A DNA stretch of 64,000 nt from an uncultured Bacteroidia bacterium. Lineage in GTDB: Bacteria > Bacteroidota > Bacteroidia > NS11-12g > UBA955. The notes under the pieces were generated by a model that worked only from the letters and a program-made list of their open reading frames with translations, was not told where the DNA came from and did no database searches. Where the stretch lies: NCBI GenBank assembly GCA_943789135.1, contig CALSSY010000008.1, positions 1 through 64,000 of the forward strand, given 5' to 3'. The position numbers and the translations under genes are program-made. Within the stretch, counting starts at the first letter, position 1; each line of letters begins with the position of its first letter. Shown in pieces: positions 35,465-49,800 of the stretch.

Positions 35465-37892
35465 AGTTGTTGAATTACCCGAATTATCTGTTGCGGTGAG
35501 TGAAACCCGTGTTTTGCCCTAGGTTGGCACAATTGAAACTGGTTTTTGAAGCAGAGAAAGCATTGATTCCACAATTATCCGAACTGCTTTTATTCAAGGC
35601 CGATGCAACTAAATTAGCAATACCTCCGGCATTCAAATAGATGCTAGTTGATTGTGTACTTAAATTTGGAGATGTTGTATCTAAAACGGTAACCGTACAG
35701 GTTTGTGTAGATTGATTGCCTTTCAAGTCAGTTGCCGTAACGGTAACTGTATTGGCACCTAGATTTGAACAATCGAATGTTTTAGGCGATAGAGTTGTAC
35801 TTGCAATTCCGCAATTGTCTGAAATTCCATTGTCGATTTCCGAAATGGATAAACTCACACTACCCGAAGCATTGATATATTTGGTGATATTTTTTAGTAC
35901 AACACTTGGCTTTATTGCATCTTTATATTCAATGGCAAAATCTACTGTATCCGTACAGCTGTTCTTATCTATAACCCAACCAATATAACGCCCTGTTGAT
36001 AAACCTGAGAAGCTCGAAGAAGACTGCAATGAGCCTTGATCCAACTTATATTGATATGGCTTTGTTCCACCAGTTGAATTTAAAGCTACCCCTCCTAATT
36101 TATCTTTGAAACAAGTATTGTGCGTCAAATTAGCAACCGATAATTCCAATAAATCTGGCTCAATTATTTCGGATGAGTCTTCGAAGGTACATTGCTTTGC
36201 ATCTGTAATACGGAACTTGTACTTTCCTTTATCAACAGATACAACATTCTGAGTAGCTGCATACAACGAACCACTGGCATCCAACCATTCGTAACTGTAA
36301 GGCGTGGTGCCCCCACTTACGTTCAAACTGAAAGATCCCTTTTGACCGTAACATTCTGGCTGAGTTACGTTATTTGTCGCCGTTAAAATGGCCGGTTCAG
36401 TGATACTAACTAGCGCTGAATCCAAGCAGTTATTCTGATCTGATAAAATGACTTTATAATTTCCTGCTTCTAAACTTTTATTTGAAACAGAAGTGGAACT
36501 AAACCCATTAGGCCCTTGAATGCTGTAAGACCAGGGGAAGGTTCCTCCTGAAGCCAATAATGTCAAACTTCCGTCATCTGCGTTATTACAAGAAACATTG
36601 TTTGAAGTATACGACAAAATCAATAATTGAGGTGTTGTAATGGAGTACGTACGTGAAACTGTACATGCATTACTATCTGTGACATTCACGGTGTAAACAC
36701 CTGCTGACAATCCACTTAAGTCTTGAGTTTTTGCGCCTGTTGACCAAGAGTAAACATAAGGTGGTGTATTTCCTCCCACATTTAAGTCAATCGCTCCGAT
36801 TGAATAACCTGCGCATTTAATATTTGTAATTTGTTGGGAAATTGTCCACGGACTTGGTTCACCTACAATACCGGTATCTGACTTCGAACAACCCGAAGAA
36901 TCTGTCACCGTTACGATGTAGGTTCCAGCACCTGCATTGTTGATATTAGAAGTACTTGCAAAATAACTATTAGGCCCAGTCCAATTATACGAATATGGAG
37001 AACGACCTCCATTCGTAACTGTAGAAATTTCTCCCGATGTAGCGCCACTACATAATGCATCTTTAATATTAGAAATTTGAATTCCTAAGACATTGGGCAT
37101 TATAATTTGTGATTGAGCTGTAGCCGTGCATCTTGAGGTTAAATCCGTAACCTTCAAATTGTAAACCCCAGAGGATAAACTGTTAATTTTTGCCGATGTT
37201 GCTGAATAATTATTGGGCCCTGACCAAGCATATGAAAAGGATGTTCCGTTAGTTGTTAATTCAACTTCGGCCGTTCCGTTTTGCTGTCCATTACATACTA
37301 TATCCGTTTTTAAAATTGAAGCTTCCAGTGTATCCTTATGAACCACGTTATAAGCAGAACTTGAAATGCAATTTTTCGAATCTTTAATTTCAATATTATA
37401 GGTTCCAGGAAGTAAATCAATAATATTTCGACTTGTTGAAGTCCATCCGTTGCCATCTGTCCATTTATAGGTGTAGGGTGAAGTTCCTCCGCTTCCAACA
37501 ATAGAAATGGCACCATCCTGGCGGTATGAACAAGAGGCATGTGTAATGGTTGGTGTTAACTGTAGTGCATTGGGGCCTGATACTGCAAATGCCTTTGAAA
37601 TCGTATCCCCCAAACTATCAACAACGAGATACCTGTAATTTCCAATCATTAAGGCCGTATCTACATAGGGAATGGTATCGGGCAGCAAAGATGTGTCTGT
37701 ACCAATGATGTAAAGATATGGCCCTACGCCACCACTAGCCTGAACAGATATAGATCCATCAGATGCATTGTTACACGTAACCGGAGTGGTTGAAACTAAT
37801 TGCAAGTTGAGGCTTTGCGCATTTATTTTTATCACGCAAAATCCGAATACCACGAGGCTCCATAAATGCTTCATATAATTGCGGTTTTTCAT
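35465..37892 (-). CDS. 5' part of SprB/HYR/TSP3 adhesin: signal peptide and SprB repeats
   Basis: Residues 1-25 are a signal peptide (ending INAQS). About nine SprB repeats follow (~70-90 residues each, with the xCNxxxDGSIxVxxSGGxxPYxYxW and YxVxVxDSxxC pattern), then two HYR-like repeats before the frame ends at [13 protein letters not shown]. The last nine residues are an artefact: dropping one G at 35517-35519 (CCC on the plus strand) continues as [17 protein letters not shown] into the downstream part, giving about 2,018 residues. Its ATG overlaps the giant gene's stop by four bases (ATGA), so the two are translationally coupled. Confidence 0.88.
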
Positions 37893-40800
37893 CGGATTAT
37901 GGCTATTTTTTCGTTAAACTGATTTTGATTTCCGTACATATCCTTTACAACTAGGTTTAATTGGTAATTACCCATTGGTAGGGGCTCACCATTGTTCATC
38001 AATTGACCGTTCCAAGCTTCATCGATATTATTTGATTCGAAAACTTTAATTCCATCTTCTGTATACACAATCCAATTTGCTGTTGTTATTGAATGGTGAT
38101 TTCCTCGGATATGATAAACATCATTGACTCCATCGTTATTCGGAGAGAATGCGGTTGGGAGTAAGATGTTATAATCTGGCCAGACTCGTACCGTTCGCAT
38201 TGTTGTATCGTAACAACTCTCCCAAGAAGCTACTACCAAACGGACTTGATAATTGCCAGTATCCTGATAGGTATGATAAACTTCGTATTCGTCATAGACC
38301 AAGTCACTACCATCGCCGAAATCCCATTCTAATGTGGCGGCATCTGTAGAAGAATCTAGGAATCCAACATTATTCTTTAATATGGTGGGTCTTTCCGTTA
38401 GGAAGGAAATACCCGCCTCTGGATTGAAGTAAACCTCGATACTATCTGTAAACTTCGCATAACATCCACGATCAGAGCGCATAGCCAGACTTATGTAATG
38501 AATACCCGGCTTAGAATATTGATGTGAGGGAAGGCTATCGCTGTAGTTGGTACCGTCACCCATATTCCATAAGTAGGAAACAATTTTACCAGATTGAATT
38601 TCAGAATTTGATTCTAGAATTATCGGCAAGTTCAAACAACTTGGCTCTACGTATAAAAATGCCTCAGGCGTTGGATTTACACGTACCGTTATCAAAGCCG
38701 TATCGGAACACATCGAATCGTTTTCTACCACCAAAGTAACATCGTATTCGCCCGCATCCCAATACTCCTGAGCCAATGTATTGCCGGATCCCAATGTCCC
38801 GTCTCCAAAATCCCAGAAAGCTGTTGGTTGGGTAAACTGTGTTGAAACATTTGAGAAAATAAAGTCATTGGTTTCTAAACACTGTTCGTTATTATTTACT
38901 CCAATTCGTGCTTTTGGAACTTCATTAGAAATAGCGATTGAATTCACCGTATCCGTACATCCAAATTGCGTGTATACTACCAATCGGATTCCATATTTCC
39001 CAGGAAGAATAAACTTAGGATTTAATGTATCCACCATATTTACTACTTGCTTATTGAACATCCATTTATTTGAATATCCTGATTCTTTTACAGAAGCATC
39101 CACATATTCAAAAGTTTGATCGTTATTACAACTAGAAAGTGGGCCTGTCGCGATTTCTGCTACTGGCATTGGAACAACTCGAACTGATACCTCACTTGTA
39201 TCCATACATAAATTTTCAGTTGTACTGATCAAAGTCACCTTATAGGTACCCGTATCTCCAAATTGGAATTGGTTTGGTGTTACACGATATTGGGTATCAA
39301 TAAACACATTTCCGAAATTCCATGACATCAAAGCAAAAGAAGCACCATCTACCTTAGATTCATTTCCAAAGGTGAAGTCGTTTCCGAATAAACATTGGAG
39401 GGTATCAAATACTGTTACTTCAGACTTCCCTTGGGGATAAACAACTAAAGATTGCGTACTTGAATCCATACAACCCTCCGAGGACCTTCCCACTAGCTTT
39501 AACTTATAAGTTCCACGCTCTGCGTAGCTATGGGTATAATTAAGTGATTTAACCGAATAACCGTCTGTAGATTTCCATTGATAATCTATGGTTTCGATTC
39601 CATTGTAGGTTGAATTATTGGTGGCATTGAATTCATTCCCACGCTCACACAAATTCAACGTATCAAGTGTGAATGCTATTTGAGGTATTTCTGTAATCCT
39701 TACATTTTGATTGATGGTATCACTACAACCAAATGCAGTAAATGCTACCAACTGAACTTTAAAGGCTCCCGTGCTGGAATAGGTGTGTCGTCCTGTACCA
39801 TTTGAAGAATAACTCACATCTCCATAATCCCAGAAACTTCGCAATCCACCAAAATTAACAACTGATTTATTTTCAAAGATAAAGTCGTTATCGTTGATAC
39901 ATTGCACCGAGTCGTTTATGATAAATGCAGACTTTGGTTGCGGATATACTTGGATAATTTTGTAAGTCGAATCAATACAATTGCGATTGGTTGTGACCTT
40001 TAATCGAATCACATAAACACCATCATCCACATATTTGTGGTTTGGATCCTTCAGACCTGAGTTCGTTAAATCACCAAAATCCCAAGCACTTGAATAGGTG
40101 CCAGCGGCTAATTTTGTATTATTCTTTAAGTTAAAATCATTACCACGTAAACATTGCGTTTCATCGTTTATATCAAATAAGGCTTGAGGATCTGGATATA
40201 CATTTACGTTTCTAAATGCCGAATCCTTACAACCAAAATTGGTAGCCGCATAAAGGCCAACACGATACGTACCTTCCGAATTGTATTTAACTAAAGGATT
40301 TATTCCTAACGATCTGCCCCCATCACCGAAGGTCCAATCGTATTTTAAACTTCCATATCGAACAGAACTCTTGTTTGTCAATGAGAAAGTATTGGTGCCT
40401 AAACATTGAGTTGTATCGCTCAATGCAAAACCTACAACTGGTTGTGGGTACACAATAACTTGCTTGAATAAGCTGTCCTTACATCCCAAACTGCTTTCAA
40501 CATACATCCTAACTTCAAAAGTGTCGTCGGTATTGTATTTCCAAGTAGGATTTAGTGCAGTACTTGTTGAACCATTATCAAAATCCCAACGATAACTCAG
40601 ACTACCACCCTCACTTGCTACAGTGGAATAGTTCGTTGCCGCGTAACTGTTATTGGTTAAACATTGTAGTGGAGTTTTTATAGTAAATGAAGGCAATGGT
40701 TGTGGGAAAACACGAACGCTCTTAATCTGACTATCCAAACAGCCAAACTGCGTTTTACCCACGAGCTTAATTAAGTACAATCCGGATTCTTTAAAGCCCA

Positions 40801-43800
40801 CTTTCGGACTCACCAGCGTATCTGAATTGCCATCGCTATAGGTCCAGTTATAACTCAACCTGGAACCATCGGCATTACTTGAATTATTCGTAAATGTAAA
40901 AGAATTTTGATACCTACAAATTGCCGTATCGGATCGTGAAAAAGTCACAACAGGTTGAGAATGCACCGTAACACGCTTAACCACGGAATCTTTACAACCA
41001 TAATTAGTTAGGGCCTTCAACGTAATATCGTAAGTCCCGTAAGCCGAATATACTTTATCTGGACTAACAACAGAATTACCTGTATTATCACCAAAATTCC
41101 ATTGGAAAGAATTTGTACCTGAAGCAACTGTGCTGTTATTGGTTAATTTAAATACGTTATTCGACAAACATTGAGCATCATCATTGATAGCAAATTTTGC
41201 CACCGGTTTTGGGTATACCGTAATATTTCGTTGAACCGAATCCTTACATCCTAAACTTGATGTTGCAATCAATTTAATAGGATATGTTTTTACTTCATCA
41301 AATTTTTTCGAACTATTGGTGGAATTTGCAAATAATGAATCGGCATACAACCATTGATAGCTTAAACTACCGCCTCCGTAGGAAATACTTGAATTATTCG
41401 TAAAGTCAAATTTTTGGTTATTGATACATTGCCCACTTTGATTTATTGAGAAATCCGCAGCTGGGTCTGAGTATACTTTTGAATTATAACTCACGCTATC
41501 TCTACATCCATTTTTATTCACCGCATATAAGGTAATTCGATAATCCCCTGATTGCGTGTAACTCTTATTGAAGTTTGTATTGGTGCTCGAAGTACCGTCT
41601 CCAAAATTCCAAACATAAGAAATGGCAAAGGCATTTCGCTTGTCCGTTTGGTTTTGTAGCTCGAAAGTATCGATACTGTTACATTGCTTATCTGAATTCA
41701 CAAACTTGAAATCTACCAAAGGATTTGCTACCACTTTAACGGGTTTACTCAAGCTGTCTACACATCCATATTGGGATTGAGCTAACAATTTTATCTTATA
41801 GGTTCCAAAATTCTTAAATGAATGTTTCGGGTGGGTATTGCTCGAGGAGTTGCCATCGCCATAGGTGAATAAATAAGTTAATGTTCCACCTCCAGTAATA
41901 ATTGACGTTTGGTTATTGAAGGCGTAGGCATTATTCACCAAACATTGGGTATCTTGATTCACCGTGAAGTTTACATTTGGTTTTGGTAACACCGTGATTG
42001 TTTTAATCAAAGTATCCGCACAATTGAAATTACTTCTCGAGATTAATTGAACATTATAATTTTGTGCAATCGTATATGTTTTGTTGGAAATATTTTTTTG
42101 GTTAGATACTGTTCCGTCACCCAATGTCCAAACCCTACTCAATGTTCCTCCACCGGATCTAATAGTTGAAATATCGGCAAAATTATATGCATTTTGATTT
42201 ACACACTGGTTAACCGTATTGATATTAAAACTTGCAACCGGCATTGACCTTACAGTAACATTCTTTTCTATGGTATCTACACAACCGTCGCTATTAGACG
42301 TTATCAAACGTATGGTCTTCGCACCATCATTCAAATAAGTCTTCTTTATGTTTCTACTGGAGCTTGTGGTGCTATCTCCAAACTCCCAAGTGTACGACAT
42401 GTTAGCGTTACCGTTATTGGGTTGTGAATTATTGGTCAAATCAAATGCGTTTGTATTTAAACATTGACTGTTATTATTGATATCAAAATCTGCATCTGGA
42501 TTCGCACGAACGATAACTGTTTGCTCTGTTGAATCTTGACAACCAAATGAATTGAATGCGGTCATCCTCACTCTATAACTGCGTGCCGTTTGATAGGTGT
42601 AATTTTTTGAACTACCCACAATCCCTGGAGTAATCGTACCATCTGCAAAATTCCATGATAAACTATCTAGTATTCCTGCAACGGCGCTCGAAGAATCGTA
42701 GAAATTAAATTCATTTCCTACCAAACATTGGGAATAGCTTGCGGCTACAAATTTTGCAATTGGATTTTTGTGTATTTGGAATTCAAAACGGGTGGTATCA
42801 AAACAACCGTTGGTATTCTCTAAAATCAATTCTACCCACTTAACACCTGCCGTTTTATATTTCTTCGATGTATTCACGCCCGTTGCCCGGCTGCTATCTG
42901 AAAACAACCAATTTGCATTTTTTATGCCATTTCCAGCCAAATTAACCGCCGTAAAATTAGAGGTAGTAGACAAACATGAATCAGGTGATGTGTAAGTAAT
43001 AAGAGCTTGTGGCTTGGGCAGCACACGGAATGGCTGTTCTATTGAATCCTGACAACCAAACTCGCTTTCAGCAATCATCTTAACCGTGTAAGATTTAGCT
43101 GAATCAATAGTATAGTTCTGTTGATTTGTGCTATCACCAATTGTATTGCCATCAACCTTCCAGATAACCCAATGCGAACCACCCCGTGTTGGCATTATGG
43201 TAGTATCTGTAAACGTAAATAAGTTATCGTTTTCGCACTGAGCCGCATCACTAATCGTCATTTTAGCAATGGGTTCGGGTTTGATTTCAACACCACGCGT
43301 CACTGTATCTTTACATCCTTCTGAATTCGTAATAATGGCCGTTATTGACTTAACACCAAAATAGGAATAGGTTTTGGATGGATTTGCAACGGTTGAATTT
43401 GTTGTGTCACCAAAATTCCAATCGTATTGCAATGTAGGGTCGGTGAGATTACTTTCACTGCTATCCGCAAACTGCGTGGTGTTGGTATGTAAACATTGCA
43501 CGTATAAATCCGCATTGAAGTATGCCCGAGGATTGGGATTAACCCTAACCAAGCGTCTTATGCTATCTGCACATCCAAGTGTGTTTTCAACGATCAATCG
43601 AACCGAATAGATTCCTGAATCCGAATACGAATATTTGATGTTATTTCCTGTTCCACTCGGACTTTGATCTCCAAAATCCCATGTAAATGAATTCAAGCTA
43701 CCATAGGTTGTAGTCGAAGCAGACTGTAAACTAAATTCATTCCCCTTCAGACAGTCAAAGGTATCGGCAATACTGTATTTTGCCACTGGATTTTCATACA

Positions 43801-46800
43801 GGTTGAAAACCAGCTGTGCGGTATCAGCACAACCATAAATATTAGAAATAATCGTTTCTATTTGTTGTGAACCGTTACTTGTAAATTTCTTCTGAACCGT
43901 AGAATCCGTGTAGGTGCTTGCATCACTGAATGTCCATAAAATACTTGGGATGGCCGCTGCGCGCATGTCAGCAACTTTGAAGTTAGAAGCATTATTCAAA
44001 CAAGAATCTGAATTGATTTTGGTAATTTGTGTTTCCGGGTGGAAGTCTACACGAATCTTTCTATTCGTAGTATCTGCACAACCCAAACTATTGGTGATTT
44101 GTAATTGTACTTCGAACATGCCCGTATCCGCATATTTATGCTTGATGGTATTGTTACCCGCACTTGTGTCCGATGAACCATCTCCAAAATGCCATACATA
44201 GTTGATCGCCGTTCCATACTGCAAATCGCTGCTATCAATCCACTCGAACTCATTACCTCTGAAACATATTGCTGAATCTACTGCATAAAATCCTGCAACT
44301 GGATTGTTGTATAAGTTGAATGCATAGTTCAATGTGTCCAAACAACCTCTTGCATTACCTACTATTAGACGCACACTCTTTGCGCCCTCTGTTGTATAAC
44401 TCGTTTCGCTGATTGAGTCTGTACTGCTAAATCCGTTGCTGTATAACCATGATACCGAATTCGGCATCGACACTTCTCTATCTATTGCCTTTAAGATCAC
44501 TTTAGAATCCAAACAAGAATCTGTGAACATACGCACCAATTCCGTCTGTGGCTTTTGCAATACTTCAATGCGTTTGCTTATTGAATCCTTACATCCAAAA
44601 GAACTGCTTGCTATTAGTTTTACCGTTAAGGTATCATAACCCACATATCCTTTAGTAACATCCGTTAACAATGACGATGTGCCATCTCCCAAATCCCAAG
44701 CATAACTCAAACTACCCTCTCCAACTCCAATATTGGATCCATTTGTAAATACAAACTGATGGTCGTTTTCACATTGGGTAGAATCATTAATACTGAAAGA
44801 AGGAATAGGCAATGCATATACACGCATGGTGCTGTTGAACGTGTCCTTACAAGAGAATGCATTTGACACTATCAAACTGATGTTGCGTGTTCCCGCATTT
44901 GCATAGGTAATTACAGGGCTAACATCTGTACTACTTGTATCAGCAAAATCCCAAGCATAGGTCAAACTGGCATTCGGTGAACCCGATACACTCTGCTGGG
45001 TGAAACTGAAGCTATTGATGTCCAAACATTGCAAACTATCCGTAATCGCAAATTGCGCCGTTGGATTAGGATGAACTTGTGTCTTTTTACTGATGGAATC
45101 GTAACAACCGAAATTATCGCTAACCCATAGTTGAATGTCGTAAAGTCCGGTATCACCGTAACTGTGTGTTTTACGTGTTGCACTTGTGTAGGTGTCTGAA
45201 TTGGTATCTCCCCATGTCCATACATAGGTATCCACGGTGCCCTCTCCGTCCGTACTTCCGTCCGTGAATCCAAATGAATTGCCGCGGATACAATATAATA
45301 CCGTGTCTATTGCAAATCCAGCGTCTGGACCTTTGCGTACGTGCACCACTCTTGTTGAGCTATCTCTACAACCATAAGAACTGATGCTCTTGTGCATCAC
45401 CGTTATATAAGAAGTTGTAGTTGCGTAATTATAGGATACGGAATCGCCTGTAGCACTTCCACCATCCCCGTATTCCCATGCCGAACTTAATGAACCGCCA
45501 CCAGCTAAAACGGTACTGCGATCTTCAAAAATAAATAAGTTATCGTTCTCACATTGTAAGGTATCGTTTATATCAAAACTCGAAATAGGATACGGTGCAA
45601 CATATATAGATTCATAGGCAGTATCGGCACAACCCAGGTTATCACGAGCAATTAAACTAACCGAACGTCTCCCATAAGATGTGTAAACCTTAAATGCATT
45701 TGTACCCGTTGCGCTGCTCGTATCTCCGAAATCCCAAACATAATTCAAAGTTCGGGTTGAAGTACTGTTATTGGTAAAATTGAAACGGTGAACATCTACA
45801 CATTGCGCCGTGTCGTTTGTAGTAAACGCAGAAATAGGATTTGTATAAACTCGAACATCAAAGGTTTGCGTATCCTTACATCCAAAAATGTTTTGGATCT
45901 CCACAGTGATATTTTTAGTTCCATTTGATGCAAAGCGATGTACTATTTGAGTGTCTGTGTAGTTTGTGGCATTTGGGAAAGTCCATAAAGTCGCATTGAC
46001 CGAACTTTGAAGACCGTCTTGAACATTGAAAATCCAATCAGAATTCAAACAAGAATCTGAATTGATTTTGGTGATCTGTGTTTCCGGATGATAATCAACT
46101 CGGATTTTTCTATTCGTAGTATCTGCACAACCCAAACTATTGGTGATTTGTAATTGTACTTCGAACATGCCCGTATCCGCATATTTATGCTTGATGGTAT
46201 TGTTACCCGCACTTGTGTCCGATGAACCATCTCCAAAATGCCATACATAGTTGATCGCCGTTCCATACTGCAAATCGCTGCTATCAATCCACTCGAACTC
46301 ATTACCTCTGAAACATATTGCTGAATCTACTGCATAAAATCCTGCAACTGGATTGTTGTATAAGTTGAATGCATAGTTCAATGTGTCCAAACAACCTCTT
46401 GCATTACCTACTATTAGACGCACACTCTTTGCGCCCTCTGTTGTATAACTGGTTTCGCTGATTGAGTCTGTACTGCTAAATCCGTTGCTGTATAACCATG
46501 ATACCGAATTCGGCATTGACACTTCTCTATCTATTGCCTTTAAGATCACTTTAGAATCCAAACAAGAATCTGTGAACATACGCACCAATTCCGTCTGTGG
46601 CTTTTGCAATACTTCAATGCGTTTGCTTATTGAATCCTTACATCCAAAAGAACTGCTTGCTATTAGTTTTACCGTTAAGGTATCATAACCCACATATCCT
46701 TTAGTAACATCCGTTAACAATGACGATGTGCCATCTCCTAAATCCCAAGAATAACTCAAACTACCCTCTCCAACTCCAATATTGGATCCATTTGTAAATA

Positions 46801-49800
46801 CAAACTGATGGTCGTTTTCACATTGGGTAGAATCATTAATACTGAAAGAAGGAATAGGCAATGCATATACACGCATGGTGCTGTTGAACGTGTCCTTACA
46901 AGAGAATGCATTTGACACTATCAAACTGATATTACGTGTTCCCGCATTTGCATAGGTAATTATAGGGCTAACATCTGTACTACTTGTATCAGCAAAATCC
47001 CAAGCATAAGTCAAACTTGCATTCGGAGAACCCGATACACTCTGCTGGGTGAAACTGAAGCTATTGATGTCCAAACATTGCAAACTATCCGTAATCGCAA
47101 ATTGCGCCGTAGGATTAGGATGAACTTGTGTCTTTTTACTGATGGAATCGTAACAACCGAAATTATCGCTAACCCATAGTTGAATGTCGTAAAGTCCGGT
47201 ATCACCGTAACTGTGTGTTTTACGTGTTGCACTTGTGTAGGTGTCTGAATTGGTATCTCCCCATGTCCATACATAGGTATCCACGGTGCCCTCTCCGTCC
47301 GTACTTCCGTCCGTGAATCCAAATGAATTGCCGCGGATACAATATAATACCGTGTCTATAGCAAATCCAGCGTCTGGACCTTTGCGAATTTTAATTTTTC
47401 CTTGACTGGTATCGGTACAGCCATAGGAACTTGTCGCTGTCAATACCACTGTAATGGTGCCCGTACTATTGGAATAATTCAGGGCCACCGAATCTCCCGA
47501 TCCAGAAGTGCCATTTCCAAAATCCCATGTTGAATTTACCGAACCTGCATTGGATGCATTTGTATTGTTGGATTTATAGATAAAGAAATTATCATTCTCA
47601 CATTGGGTTACGGTATTGATACTAAAACCAGCAACTGGCAATGGAACAACGAAGGCTTGATGCTCAATCGTATCGGCACATCCTCTTGCGTCTCTAGTTA
47701 TCAAACTGATGGACTTATAACCCGAATAATCAAATATTTTAACAGGGTTTTTCGCGGAAGACGTACTTGAATCTCCAAAATCCCAAGCGTAAGTAACAGA
47801 ACTGGTTTGATAAGTTGAATTGTTCGTTAATCGGAATCTGTGGTTATCGATACATTGAGTGCTATCGTTAAAGTCAAAATCGGAAATTGGATTCGTGTAA
47901 ACATTTACATTGACACTTGTAGTATCAATACATAAATCCGCATTTGTTATCCGCACTTCAATTGTAATACTACCGTTTGAAGTGAAAATTTGATTAACTA
48001 TTGAATCTGTGCTTGTGTTGGAAGTTGGGAATATCCATTCAATGGCTTGTATCGTTGCTGCATTTAAGTCATCCACTTTAAACGACCATGCGCTGTTCAA
48101 ACAAGAATCTAAACTTGTATTGTATATTTTGGCACTTGGCTTTGCCAGCGTGGTAATGTTTTTAGAAATAGAATCAATACATCCTGCCGTAGACGTTGCA
48201 ATCAACTTAACAGAATGCGTTCCATTTAATACGATGAGTGGTTTTGTTACATTTAGACTTGTAGCTGTATTGCCATCAGGAAAATTCCAACTGTAACTTA
48301 AGGTAGTTCCTAAACCAACACTTGAAGAATTCGTGAAGGTAAATGAATTGTCGTTTTCACATTGACTGTCATCGTTTATGCTAAAATTAACACTGGGGTT
48401 GGGAGATGCCGTAATCGTCATTTCCGTGGTATCCTTACAGCCTCCAATGTTGGTGACAATTAATGAAACCGTTCTGCGATCTGCTGTGTTATATATTTTT
48501 GATGGGTTTTCCGATGAACTTGAACTGTTATCACCAAAATCCCATGCATAATTCAATGAGGTATTCGTCAAATTAGATGATGAGGCATTCGTAAAGTCAA
48601 AACTATGCGCATCCAAACATTGATTGGTATCGTTAACCGTGAATTGAGCTGTTGGGTTATTAAATATGGTGAGGTTGATCGTAATTATACTGTCGCAACC
48701 TGTGTAATTAGAGATTGTGTCTGCATAGGTACCACTTGTCGTCCACGAATACTTACCGCTTGGCGAAACATATTTAGCACAAACAGAAGGCGATATTGTA
48801 ACCGATGTATTGTTACATAATTTGAATACCCGTGTATGTCCTTGATTGGATACGGTTCCAGCCCTTGGAACTCCAATTCCAACTAAGGTCCCTTCTGGAG
48901 GCATACTTAAAGAATATCCCGAGTATTCACCCGAGTTTTTTCCGTCGATGTCCGTTAAATATTGAGACCATGCTGAACCATTCCATTTAAATACACGAAC
49001 GTGTCCAGCACCTGTGCTATTCAAGTAGGAACCTACAGCCAAAGTATTGGAATCGGCCATTGCCACTGCTGAACCAAATTGATCACCTGCAGTTTCTCCA
49101 TCCAAATCTGCCCCTTTTTGAACCCAAGCGGTTCCGTTCCACTTGTAAATACGCGTTTGCCCTGAAGCAGCTCCATTGCCGTCATTATCGTAAGCACCTA
49201 TGGCAATGGTGTTGCTGTTAGGCATGTCTATTGACCATCCCGATCGATCGCCGTTTGCTTCCCCGTCAATATCACTACCTTGTTGAACCCAAGCAGAACC
49301 GTTCCATTTGAAAATTCGAACATGACCTGCATCATTGGCAAATCCATCATTCGCATGTGCACCGATTGCGACGGTATTCGAATCGGGCATACTTATTGAC
49401 GAGCCTGACAAATCGTTCACCGCTTCTCCATCTAAGTCAGCACCTTTTTGAACCCAGGCCGTGCCACTCCATCTATAAATTCTCACATGCCCCGCATCCC
49501 CGGCAGTGCCATCATTTTTAGGAGCACCAATAGCCACGGTATTTGAATCTGGCATACTTATGCACGTTCCCGATTCATCTAAATTAGCTTCGCCATCAAT
49601 ATCGGCTCCTTTTTGAACCCAAGCGCTACCATTCCATCGGTATATTCTGGTATGTCCAACCCTATTGCCGGAATTTCCGGCATTCTTAGGGGCGCCGATC
49701 GCAATGGTGTTTGAGTCAGGCATACTGATTGAAAAACCGCTGTTATCGCCAGGTGACTCTCCATCAATATCCGAACCTTTTTGAACCCATGCGCTACCAC

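Larger units (their letters stand above)
38180..48680 (-). repeat. PKD-repeat coding array (about 41 units)
   Basis: About 41 tandem units of ~255 bases, each coding a PKD Ig-like domain with the WDFGDG-type strand and a paired cysteine. Higher-order structure exists: units 3-10 (counting from the N-terminus) correspond to units 11-18, an eight-domain (683-residue, 2,049-bp) block repeat. Confidence 0.88.

Noticed and set aside
43914-47322. Repeated short open frames within the giant gene (44047/46045, 44436/46485, 44962/47011), some on the same strand and some opposite
   Set aside because: They are shadow frames that recur only because the underlying 1.28-kb coding segment is duplicated. 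No signal peptide, start context or known domain supports them.
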